From: Streptomyces sp. SAJ15 | GTDB taxonomy: Bacteria; Actinomycetota; Actinomycetes; Streptomycetales; Streptomycetaceae | Assembly (NCBI RefSeq): GCF_007595705.1 | Contig: NZ_NISY01000018.1 | Location: 43,235-107,234, forward strand | Length of the DNA stretch: 64,000 bases | Direction of reading: 5' to 3' | Part shown: piece after piece, positions 52,095-60,900 of the stretch | Position numbering within the stretch: the first letter of the stretch is position 1 | How the letters are laid out: the number at the start of each line of letters is the position of its first letter | Position numbers and translations under genes: made by a program | The notes under the pieces: model-generated | Databases searched by the model: none | Told to the model about the DNA's origin: nothing | What the model saw: only the letters and a program-made list of their open reading frames with translations

Positions 52095-52658
52095 TCACTG
52101 GTCGGCCGGGCCGAGGGTCGCTGTCACGAGCCGACGCGCGTACGCGATGTCGAGCCCATGGGGGCGGAAGAGGATGCGGTACATCAGGGGGGCGACGACG
52201 TGGTCGATGACCGTTTCGACGTCGGGTGTCCTCTCCCCGCGTTCGGTCGCGCGACTGAGGATGACGTCGATCTGTTCGGCGGCATACGCGGAGCACCGGC
52301 CGGCGTTGCTGCCGTCCGGGTCGCCGAGCAGGGCGTCGCGGATGTAGGCGCGACCGGTGGGCGAGGACATCTCGTCGAGGAACTGCTCGGTCCAGGCCGT
52401 CAGGTCGGCCGAGAGGGCACCGTGGTCCCGGGGCGCGGTGTCGGGTCTCAGGCGCTCGACCGCCACGTCCGACAGCAGCTCCCGCAGGTCCCCCCAACGA
52501 CGGTAGATCGTCGACGGGGTGACGCCCGCGCGCTGGGCGATCAGCGGTACCGTCAGGGCGTCCCGGCCCATCTCCGCTTCGAGTTCGCGTACCGCGGTGT
52601 GCACCGATGCCTGGACCCGGGCGCTGCGCCCACCGGGACGCACCATCTGCCTGCTCAC
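52095..52658 (-). CDS. TetR/AcrR-family regulator
   Basis: 187 aa. GTG 52658 is preferred because AAGGTGGG lies 5-6 bases upstream; GTG 52667 and ATG 52646 are alternatives. The HTH is ALTVPLIAQRAGVTPSTIYRRWGDLRELL, and the C-terminal ligand domain (TetR_C_11-like) includes AYIRDALLGDPDG and ILFRPHGLDIAYARRLV. It precedes the amidase gene on the opposite side of a 12-bp repeat tract and is on the same strand. An AACG-N6-CGTT inverted repeat lies just upstream of its start, and related half-sites flank the promoter region of the MBL hydrolase. Confidence 0.87.
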   Translation of the reverse strand: MSRQMVRPGGRSARVQASVHTAVRELEAEMGRDALTVPLIAQRAGVTPSTIYRRWGDLRELLSDVAVERLRPDTAPRDHGALSADLTAWTEQFLDEMSSPTGRAYIRDALLGDPDGSNAGRCSAYAAEQIDVILSRATERGERTPDVETVIDHVVAPLMYRILFRPHGLDIAYARRLVTATLGPADQ

Positions 52659-52688
52659 GCGACCCACCTTAACGCGAAATCGTTGCTT

Positions 52689-54194
52689 CTAGTGGGCTTC
52701 CGCCTGGGCTTCCGCCTGGGCTTCCGCCTGGGCTTCCGCCTGGGCTTCCGCCTGGGCTTCCGCCTGGGCTTCCGCCTGGGTTTCCGTCTGGGTTTCCGCC
52801 TGGGCTTCCGTCTGGGCGAGCCCGCGGGCGGGTCGGGTCTGTTCGTAGGCGTGGCCGACGCGGAGAAGCACGCGCTCGCCGAGAGGCCGCCCCAGGAGTT
52901 GCATGCCGATCGGCAGACCCGCCGCGTCGTGGCCGACCGGCACGGACAGGGACGGGACTCCGGTGATGTTGGCGGGGGACGAGAGGCGCACATAGGCGTC
53001 GGAGACACCCTCGACGGTGCCGTCGCCCCAGGTGATCACCTCCTGGCCGGCCCGCACGGCGGTCGCCGGGACGGTGGGGGCGGCGATCAGGTCGACCTCC
53101 CGCAGCAGGCGGGCCCATTCCCGCCGCATGAGGGTGCGGGAGCGCTGGGCGCGCAGGTAGTCCCCGGCGGGCATCAGCGCGCCGGCCTCCAGGAGGACGC
53201 GGACGTCGTCCTGGTAGAGCTCCGGGACCGTGCGCAGCGTGGCTTCGTGGTAGGCGGTGGCCTCGGGCACCATCAGGCCCCACTGGGTGGCCTGGACGTA
53301 GCGGGCCATCGGGATCTCTACGTCGACGAGGCGCGCGCCGAGGGCCTGGAGCTGGTCGATGGCGCGACGGACGGCGGCTTCGACCTCGGGGTCGACGCGG
53401 TCGAAGTAATAGGTGCGCGGCACGCCGATCCGCAGCCCCGCAAGGCTCGCGCTCGCGGTCGGCCGATAGTCGACGGCGGGCGTGGCCAGTGAGGCGGGAT
53501 CGCGCGGGTCGTGCCCGACCAGCGCGTTCAGGACCAGGGCCGCGTCCTGGACGGTGCGGGCGATCGGGCCGACGTGGTCCAGCGACCAGGACAGGGACGT
53601 GACGCCGTGGCGGGGAACGAGCCCATAGGTCGGCTTGAGGCCGACCGTTCCATTGAGTGCGGCGGGCACCCGGATCGACCCGCCGGTGTCGGTGCCCAGG
53701 GCGAAGGTCGCGGCGCCCGAAGCCACGGCGACGGCGGATCCGCCGCTCGACCCGCCGGCGACCCGGTCGTGGTCCCAGGCGTTGCGCGTCTGCGGGGTGG
53801 TCAGGCCGTACCCGAACTCGTGGGTGTGCGTCTTGCCGAGCAGGACCGCGCCGGCCGCCGTCAGGCGCGCGGCGACCGTGCTGTCGGTCTCCGCGCGGTG
53901 GCCGGCGCGGACCCGGGAGCTGGCCGATGTCGCCATGCCGGTCACGTCGATCAGGTCCTTCAAGCCCATCGGAACGCCGTGTAGCGGACCGCGGTAGCGG
54001 CCGGTCGCGATGTCGCGTTCGGCTTCACGCGCGGCCCTGCGGGCGTGCTCGGCGGTGACGGTGACGTATGCCTGAAGGCGTGGTTCCACCCGTTCGACGC
54101 GCTCCAGGACGGAATCCGTCAGCTCGACGGGAGACAGCTCTCGAGCGCGGATCGCGTCGGCGGCCGCGGCCAGGGGCAGTTCATACGGCTGCAT
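52689..54194 (-). CDS. Amidase-signature family hydrolase with repetitive C-terminal tail
   Basis: 501 aa. The amidase-signature triad is intact: Lys79 (MGLKDLID), the cis-Ser of AGGSSGGSAVAVA (149/150) and nucleophile Ser173 (DTGGSIRVPAALN). Normal family sequence ends around residue 462 (HAYEQTRPARGLAQTEA). The last ~40 residues are a (Q-A-E-A)n / (Q-T-E-T) tail encoded by ten 12-bp repeats. It forms an operon with the small GatC/AtzG-like gene upstream (14-bp overlap), as in hydrolases such as AtzE, which cleave amide bonds of small molecules. The natural substrate is unknown. Confidence 0.9.
   Translation of the reverse strand: MQPYELPLAAAADAIRARELSPVELTDSVLERVERVEPRLQAYVTVTAEHARRAAREAERDIATGRYRGPLHGVPMGLKDLIDVTGMATSASSRVRAGHRAETDSTVAARLTAAGAVLLGKTHTHEFGYGLTTPQTRNAWDHDRVAGGSSGGSAVAVASGAATFALGTDTGGSIRVPAALNGTVGLKPTYGLVPRHGVTSLSWSLDHVGPIARTVQDAALVLNALVGHDPRDPASLATPAVDYRPTASASLAGLRIGVPRTYYFDRVDPEVEAAVRRAIDQLQALGARLVDVEIPMARYVQATQWGLMVPEATAYHEATLRTVPELYQDDVRVLLEAGALMPAGDYLRAQRSRTLMRREWARLLREVDLIAAPTVPATAVRAGQEVITWGDGTVEGVSDAYVRLSSPANITGVPSLSVPVGHDAAGLPIGMQLLGRPLGERVLLRVGHAYEQTRPARGLAQTEAQAETQTETQAEAQAEAQAEAQAEAQAEAQAEAQAEAH
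52696..52815 (-). repeat. Ten 12-bp tandem repeats encoding the amidase tail
   Basis: Seven perfect copies of GCTTCCGCCTGG (52696-52779) are followed by three variants (GTTTCCGTCTGG, GTTTCCGCCTGG, GCTTCCGTCTGG). On the minus strand each unit encodes Q-A-E-A or Q-T-E-T. The 12-bp length keeps the frame whatever the copy number, so length variation among strains is expected. Confidence 0.92.
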
Positions 54195-54390
54195 CGTGCT
54201 TCTCCTCTTCCACGCGGTAGGCGGGGGCGGGCGGGGTGTCCCCGAAGTCCAGCTCGCGCAGGACCGCGACGACGGAGTGGATGTGACGGGCGACGGCGGC
54301 GACCGCGGCGTGGCGGTCGGCGGGCAGCGGAAGCCCGGCGCGGGCGGCCCACCGGGCGGCGTCCGGCGGGGCGAGGTCAGAGGCGGACAT
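54181..54390 (-). CDS. Small GatC/AtzG-like (DUF4089-type) amidase partner
   Basis: 69 aa from ATG 54390, preceded by GGGGAGAAG. Two helices, RWAARAGLPLPADRHAAVAAVARHIHSVVAVLRELDFGD, followed by TPPAPAYRVEEEK, match the short proteins that wrap around and stabilise amidases such as AtzE. Its end overlaps the amidase start by 14 bp, so the two are translationally coupled. Confidence 0.8.
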   Translation of the reverse strand: MSASDLAPPDAARWAARAGLPLPADRHAAVAAVARHIHSVVAVLRELDFGDTPPAPAYRVEEEKHDAAV

Positions 54391-54446
54391 GGACTTCTCC
54401 CCTCGGGCTGGAGCGCAGGAGCACCCCAACGGCCTAAAGCTAAAAG

Positions 54447-54506
54447 TTTGCGTTAGTTGACTCTAGAGCCCTACGGTGACTTAAAGCAATCCAATTGCGT
54501 TTAGCG
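54447..54506. promoter_or_regulatory. Promoter region of the MBL hydrolase with two GCGTTTA-type half-sites
   Basis: TTGACT (54457-54462) with TTAAAG (54481-54486) 18 bp away is a plausible promoter. It is flanked by TTTGCGTTAG (54447-54456) and ATTGCGTTTAGCG (54494-54506). Their reverse complements (CTAACGCAAA, TAAACGCAA) resemble TTAACGCGAAA upstream of the tetR start, so TetR may control this divergent region. Confidence 0.45.
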
Positions 54507-54558
54507 TTTCGGGAGCCGCTCCCGAGCCAGCGCCACAGAGACCAGGGAGAAGAAAGTC

Positions 54559-55491
54559 ATGAGCACCCGGCCGGCCATCCACCCGACCGCCATCCCCACC
54601 TGGACCGTGGGCGACGTCACCGTCCACCGCATCGACGAGACACTCCTGCCGCCCGCCACCGGATCGTGGCTGCTGCCGGACGCCACCCCCGCGGTCGTCG
54701 CCGGACAGGGCTGGCTGCGCCCCCACTTCGCCGATGACCAGGGCGTCCTGTACCTCGACAGCCACAGCTTCGCGGTCGCCGTCGGGGGGCTGCGCGTCCT
54801 GGTGGACACCGGCATCGGCAACGGCAAGGAGCGGGCCAACCCCGCCTGGCACCACCTGGACACCGACTACCTTCAGCGCCTCACCACCGCCGGATTCCCC
54901 CCGGAATCGGTCGACCTGGTGATCCTCACCCACCTGCACGCCGACCACGTCGGCTGGAACACGCGCGAGGTGAACGGAGCGTGGGTCCCGACCTTCCCCC
55001 ACGCCCGCTACGTCACCTCGCGCGTGGAGAGGGATTTCTGGGCCGGGTACGACATGGAGGAGGCGCGCAGGCAGATGTTCCAGGACTCCGTGGTTCCGGT
55101 GGAGGAAGCGGGTCTGCTCGACCTCGTCGACGTCCCCACCGAGGGAGCCGACATCGCCCCGCACCTACGCCTGCTCCCCACGCCCGGCCACACCCCCGGC
55201 CACCTCGCCGTCGAGCTGACCAGTCGCGGTCAGACGGCTCTGATCACCGGCGACTGCGTCCACCACCCCGTCCAGCTGGCCCATCCCGCCATCGGCGCCT
55301 GCGTCGACATCGACCCCGAACAGTCCGAGTCCTCGCGCCGCACACTGCTCGGCTCACTCGCCGACACGGACACCCTCGTCATGGGCACTCACTTCGCGCC
55401 GCCCACCGCCGGCCACGTCGTCTCCCACGAGGGCGCCTACCGACTCTCGCCCGTCCCCGCCGACGTCATGCCCAGGGCGACCATGCCCTAG
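54559..55491 (+). CDS. MBL-fold metallo-hydrolase
   Basis: 310 aa. The metallo-beta-lactamase motif HLHADH is at residues 125-130 (VILTHLHADHVGWN). TPGHTPGH supplies the next metal His, and GDCVHHPVQ and GTHFAPPTAGH complete the two-metal site. The N-terminus (WTVGDVTVHRIDETLLPP) and the 75-residue cap are typical of the AHL-lactonase / AttM-like or PQQB-related subgroup of quorum-quenching and ester-cleaving MBL enzymes, but the substrate is not certain. It is divergent from the amidase operon, likely under common control. Confidence 0.87.
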   Translation: MSTRPAIHPTAIPTWTVGDVTVHRIDETLLPPATGSWLLPDATPAVVAGQGWLRPHFADDQGVLYLDSHSFAVAVGGLRVLVDTGIGNGKERANPAWHHLDTDYLQRLTTAGFPPESVDLVILTHLHADHVGWNTREVNGAWVPTFPHARYVTSRVERDFWAGYDMEEARRQMFQDSVVPVEEAGLLDLVDVPTEGADIAPHLRLLPTPGHTPGHLAVELTSRGQTALITGDCVHHPVQLAHPAIGACVDIDPEQSESSRRTLLGSLADTDTLVMGTHFAPPTAGHVVSHEGAYRLSPVPADVMPRATMP

Positions 55492-55604
55492 AGGTCGGGC
55501 CTGAGACCGGTGCGGCGCCGCACGGGGTCGGTGATCTCCCGGCGCGCTGTCGGTGCCAGCGGTTACGGTACTGACCATGCGCTGGCTTGGGGAGGGAGCG
55601 CACG

Positions 55605-57206
55605 TTGAACTTACCTTTCGACCAGATCGATGAGGCCACGGCGCGATCCGCGGCAGGCGGTGCCGAACTGCCGATGTTCGACCCGACGTTTCCGGCGCGC
55701 GTCGCCGTTCTCATGAGGTCCCGCCCGATCGCCGACGCCGCCGCTGGCGGCGTGCGGCAGGACTGGCCAGACGCCACCTACGACGTCGCGACGTTAGCGC
55801 TCGCCGCCATCGACATGATCATCGCCCGGCAGGGCTTCGAGGACGAGGCGAGCTACCGGGACGTGATCGCCGGGCTTGCCGACCTCGCCCGCCGCGCGGC
55901 TCCAGGCCGGTCGGTGGATGAGCACGAGAAGGTCGCCGCCTACACCCTGGACGCGCTGCTCAACCGTGCTCAACGCGAAGCGCCGTTCACCTACAGGATC
56001 AGCGACTACGGCCGTGAGGACGGCGCCCATCAGCAGCGGCAGGTGCAGTTCCGGTTGCTGATCGAACGAGAGGACCCCGTTCGGGGCGAGGTCGTTCTCA
56101 ACGCGACCAGGGACGCGGTCAACGCGCTGGTCGGCGGACTGGAATTCGATGTCGAGGACGAGCAGGTCGCCAATGAGCTCATGCTGGAGCGCCAGCTGGC
56201 CAAGGGGGCGTTCGCCGCGGCGGAGAAGGCCGCCGTCCGTGCCCGGCTGCTGTCGGTCTCCCTCGCCGACGACCTCAACAGGTTGATCAAGGACACTCGC
56301 CGAGACCTCCGGTCGGTACTCGAGCAGTGGGCCAACGACGTTCCCGAGCGCCTCGACGCGGCACGCGACCACATCTCCGCCCGCCTGGAGTCCGAGCACC
56401 GCCTCCTGGTGAAGGTCCGCGAATCACTCGATGCCGAGGACGAGCAGGTGACCGCCGCAGCGGCCCGTATCGCCGGCATTCTGACGGAGTGCGCACGCCG
56501 GCACGAGGCACTGCATCGCCAGGTGATCACCGCGCGGGGCGTCTTCCTCGAGGAACAGAACCGCCAGGCGTTCCGGCCCCCGGCAGGGGGCTACCTGCCC
56601 GACCTCGGGCAGGAGGTGCTCCAGCCGCTGCTCGGCTTGGACACGGATACGGCCCGCACGGTAGTCGACCGATGGCTGTCCGACATCACCGGCCCTCGGC
56701 CGGTCAAGCTCCCGCGGCTGTACCGGCTGCTCGATGATCTATGGGCCGCACGCGGTCCCCTGGACGAGACGCGCGATCTCGTCGAAGCCGAAGAAGAGAT
56801 CGGCGACCCCGACCCGCCGACCATCCCGCCCGAGGTCATCACCGCGGCCCAGCACATCATCACCCGGATTGGCTTGCCCGCCCGCCTGTCGACGCTGATA
56901 GCAAGTGCTCTCACCGGCGAGGACCTGACCAACTCCGAGCAACGGCGGCAAACCGCGGAGATTCTCGCCCTCACCGCGCTCTGGAGCTATGCCCCCGAGG
57001 AGCTGGAGCCCGGCCAGCCGGTCTCCGCCGACCTCGCCGCCCAGATCCTCGGCCCGCGCGCGGCAGCCGACACCGACGGGCTGCCGCTGCGCCTTCCCGG
57101 ATGGGACGGCGACGATCTCATCATCGCCGCACACCCGGACGCCCTGGAGACCGCCGACCCCATACCGGTCACCACCCTCCATCTCTCTGCCCAGGAGAGC
57201 GCATGA
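55605..57206 (+). CDS. jetA: Wadjet system protein JetA (kleisin-like)
   Basis: 533 aa. TTG 55605 has GGAGGGAG six bases upstream; an earlier TTG would place that site inside the gene. Largely helical, with an N-terminal winged-helix-like region (FPARVAVLMRSRPIADAAA, YDVATLALAAIDMIIARQGF), a central coiled part (DLNRLIKDTRRDLRSVLEQW, HISARLESEHRLLVKVRE) and a C-terminal acidic domain. Sequence motifs are weak, but size, first position and the three following genes fit the MukF/kleisin-like subunit of JetABCD (EptABCD). It overlaps jetB by ATGA. In the complex it bridges the SMC heads. Confidence 0.85.
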   Translation: MNLPFDQIDEATARSAAGGAELPMFDPTFPARVAVLMRSRPIADAAAGGVRQDWPDATYDVATLALAAIDMIIARQGFEDEASYRDVIAGLADLARRAAPGRSVDEHEKVAAYTLDALLNRAQREAPFTYRISDYGREDGAHQQRQVQFRLLIEREDPVRGEVVLNATRDAVNALVGGLEFDVEDEQVANELMLERQLAKGAFAAAEKAAVRARLLSVSLADDLNRLIKDTRRDLRSVLEQWANDVPERLDAARDHISARLESEHRLLVKVRESLDAEDEQVTAAAARIAGILTECARRHEALHRQVITARGVFLEEQNRQAFRPPAGGYLPDLGQEVLQPLLGLDTDTARTVVDRWLSDITGPRPVKLPRLYRLLDDLWAARGPLDETRDLVEAEEEIGDPDPPTIPPEVITAAQHIITRIGLPARLSTLIASALTGEDLTNSEQRRQTAEILALTALWSYAPEELEPGQPVSADLAAQILGPRAAADTDGLPLRLPGWDGDDLIIAAHPDALETADPIPVTTLHLSAQESA

Positions 57207-57979
57207 CGCTGACACAGACGGACCACACCGACCTGGGCACGCTCATCGGGTACGCGCTCCAGCCAACGCAACGGCCCGGACGCAGCCCCGAATACCGGCG
57301 CCTGCTCGGCCGCTACCGCAGCGAACCGGACTTCCGCACTGCCACGGACTCCGTCCTGCACGGTCTCGGCACGCGGGTCCTGTCCGACGGAGACTTCGGT
57401 CTCGTCCTCGGCGTCGAACCGGAGTCTCCGTTCGCCTTCCGCGTCACCGACATGCCGAACGCCGGAACCCGCACCGGTCGGCTGCTCGCCGGCCTCCTCC
57501 TCGTCGGGGTCGCTGCCTACGCCTATCCCACCCCGGCCGAGCTCGACGACGACCGCGTCCGCAGGGTCCCTGACGCGGAGTTCGAACAATGGATGCGATC
57601 GTTGTGCGAGCGCCTCCAGGTGACCGACCCGGCCGGTGAGACCATCCCGGAGGAGGGGCTCGACCAAGCCTGGCGCGTCTACCACGAAATGCCTTCCACT
57701 CTCGTCGGCGACCGCGGACGCGGATCGGGACGCCTGTCGCCCAAGTGCACCCTGTACTGGGTCCGCAACATCCTCGGCTGGCTTGTCGAACAGGGCATGG
57801 CCCGCACCGACAGCACCGACGGCACATGGATTCTCACCGAACGCTTCCGGATCCAGGTCAAGGACATGGCGAGCGAACCCGCATACACCTACCTCGCCGC
57901 GCTTGCGCGGGGGGAACACACACCTCAGCGCCTGACAAACGTCTCCCGAAGCGACGAGCACACAACGGGGGAGCAGTGA
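57203..57979 (+). CDS. jetB: Wadjet system protein JetB (MukE-like)
   Basis: 258 aa, ATGA-coupled to jetA and GTGA-coupled to jetC. The core is winged-helix: AGTRTGRLLAGLLLVGVAAYAYPT and SPKCTLYWVRNILGWLVEQGMARTDSTDGTWILTERFRIQV. This is the small kite/MukE-type subunit that binds the kleisin and contacts DNA in condensin-like plasmid-cleaving complexes. Confidence 0.85.
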   Translation: MTLTQTDHTDLGTLIGYALQPTQRPGRSPEYRRLLGRYRSEPDFRTATDSVLHGLGTRVLSDGDFGLVLGVEPESPFAFRVTDMPNAGTRTGRLLAGLLLVGVAAYAYPTPAELDDDRVRRVPDAEFEQWMRSLCERLQVTDPAGETIPEEGLDQAWRVYHEMPSTLVGDRGRGSGRLSPKCTLYWVRNILGWLVEQGMARTDSTDGTWILTERFRIQVKDMASEPAYTYLAALARGEHTPQRLTNVSRSDEHTTGEQ

Positions 57980-60900
57980 CCTACCACCTTGCCGCGCTAC
58001 GACTGCACTCCATCGGCGAACGTTCCGCCCGCTTCACCGACGTCACCCTCGACCTCACCGCCCCGCACGGCGTCGTCGCCGTTCCGTCAGACTCGATCGT
58101 GTGGCTGCGTAACGGAGGCGGCAAGTCCTCGCTGCTCTCCCTCTTCTACACACTCATGCTGCCCAGAGCGACCGACTTCATGGGCCGCGTCGTCAAACGC
58201 AGCCTGACGGATTATGTCGACTCCGGCGACACCTCCCATACCGCCGCCGTCTGGTACCCCGCGACCTCACAGACGCTCGACGGGCAGCCCGACCACGTCC
58301 TTGTCACCGGCGCCGTCTACGAGTGGGTCGACCTCCGTCGCCCTGCCGACGCCGACCGGGCGCGGGACAAACTCGAGACCACGTTCTACGCCTTCTACGC
58401 CGTCCCCGGTGTCATCGACCTGGAACGGCTGCCTATCAGTGATGAGACCGGTGCACCCCGCAGACGCGCGACCTTCATCGCCAAACTGAAAGAGGTCGCC
58501 TCTCTTCACCCCCAGGCGATGGACCTCGTCACCACGGAGCGGCAACACGAGTGGACGACACAGTTGGCCAACCGGGGCCTGGACCCCTCCCTGTTCCGAA
58601 CCCAGAAGCAGATGAACCACGTCGAGGGTGGGGTGGATGAGCTTTTCAAGTTCGCCTCCGCCCGCGAGTTCATCGACCTCCTCATCGACCTCACCGTCTC
58701 CCCAGACGACGCGGCCAACGTCGCCGAACGGCTCTCCTCCATCGCATCCCTGCTGGCCACCAAGCCGGCCAAGGAAGCCGAGCGAGAGTTCTGCCTGGAT
58801 GTCGTCACTGGGCTGGAACGAGTGATCATCGCCCAACGGGAGATGGACGACTCCCAGCAGCACCGTGAGCACCTGATTCGCGAAGGGGAGGCCCTCGCCG
58901 CCGCGTTCAGCGCCACCATCGCCGAGTCCCAGAGCCATCAGGAAACGCTCTTCGAGCACAAGGCGCGAGCGGAAGCCCGCAAGTCGGCTGCGGAGACCGA
59001 GCGTGGCGTCGCCTACGACCTCGTCTACCTCTACGAGAAACGCGCGGCGGAGCTACGGATCACGGACGCGAAGGAACGACGCCGTAAGGCCGACGAAGCG
59101 GTCGCCGATGCGGCCGACCATGTGGCCGCTTGGGAAGCCAGCCAACATCTGGCAGCGAAGACCGAAGCCGCATACGCCCTCGAACTCACCCAGAAGGAGG
59201 CCGCGGCGGAACGGGTGCAAAGCGCACCGCAGCGCCGCGAGCACGACGAGCACACCGCGCGCCTGCGCCGCCGGCTCAGCCATCTCGCCGAGGAACACCA
59301 CACGCGGGCCAGGACGGCCACCGAGGCCGGCACGGCGGCGGCCACAGCACGCGACGGTCTCCTCCGGCAAGCCGCGACAGCGCGAAGTGCCGCCGCGGCC
59401 GCCGACAGTGACATCGCCAAGGCCCGCGCCCATCTGGAAGGACTTGCTGCGGACCTGCGGTCGGCGGCCCGCGACGGGGTACTTCCCACCGAGACAACCG
59501 ATCCAGCCGCACACGACGCCGAGCTCGAGCAGCGGCTGGACGCCCTTGACCGCGTTGCGGAGGACATCCGAGAACGGCGTGCCCGGCGCCCCAAGGCGCG
59601 TACCGAGCTGACCAACAAACTGGCGGCGCTCACCGCGGAGCGCACCCGTCTCGACAGCGACCGGACCGCACTGACCGCCGAGCACGCGGCCCTCTCCCTG
59701 CGTGCCACCGAACTCGCGGCCACCCGTCGCATCCGAGATCTCATCGAGGCCACCGACGACTCTCCAGCGGACCTGTGGGCGGAGACAGAAACGCTCACGA
59801 GGCGGCTCACGAACGCCATCCTCGAGACGGACCTCGAACTGGTACGTCTGGAAGCGGAACACCTCGACGACAAGCGCATCCTCGACGTCCACACCCGGAC
59901 TGGTTTGCTTCCCACCACCCGTGACGCGGAACGCGTCCAGACGACTCTCGCCGAACACGGCATCACTGCCGAAACCGGCTGGCAGCACCTGAGGACCCTG
60001 CTCCCAGACTTCCGGCTTGCCGACGCCCTCACCGACCGGCATCTGTCCCGGATCGGCGTCGGTCTCGTCATAGCGAGCGACCAGGAAGAGGCAGCCACCA
60101 GCGTGCTCGCGTCCGTCGACGCCGCCACCACCGCGCTCGTCGGCGTCTACACCTCACAAGCCGCGTCCGCCATCGCCGCTCGAGGACCCCACCCGTCGGC
60201 CTGTGGAGTTCCCGGCCCGGCCTGGTCCGGACTCCACCGTGGACTGATCGATCCCACATCCACCGACACCACGATCCGCCAGGTCATATCCCGGACCGAG
60301 ACCCATGCCGCCAAGCAGGCCGCGCTGACCGAGGCCCGAACTGGTGATCGCGACCTCCTCGATGCCGTCACCTCGTTCGTCGCCGACTGTCCGGCCGGCC
60401 ATCTGACCGCCCTCCAGAGCCGCATCGACGATCTCGACCAGGCGATCAGCGCACACGACACCGCACTCGACAACGCTCAGAGGTCGCTGAAAGACCTCGA
60501 TCAGGCCGAGGCCGAAGACGCGACCCGACAGGACACCACCCAGGACGAAATAACCCGCGTGGTGAAAAAGCGGGCCAAAATCGGCGGCCTGATCAAACGA
60601 ACCGAAGCCGCGTCCACCTGGCGAGAAGACCTCTTGGAGGCCGAGTCCCGGTCCACCACGGCACACGACCGCGAGCGGGAACTCACCGACCGGGCCAACG
60701 CCGCCTTCGAAGCAGGAATCCACTCCCAGTCGCTCGCCGAGAAGGAACAGGGCATCGGCGACAGCATGCGCAGGGAGGCCGGCGCGCTGACCTACCTCGA
60801 CACCGAGCCGGCGGTCGACGACAGCCCGGAGATCTCCCTCGAAGCGCTGCGCAAGCGACACCAGGACGCCCAACGCGCTTGGCACGTACGCGCTGCCCGG

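Noticed and set aside
52696..52815. Possible CRISPR array
   Set aside because: Units are contiguous 12-mers without spacers and continue a coding frame, so this is a coding tandem repeat.
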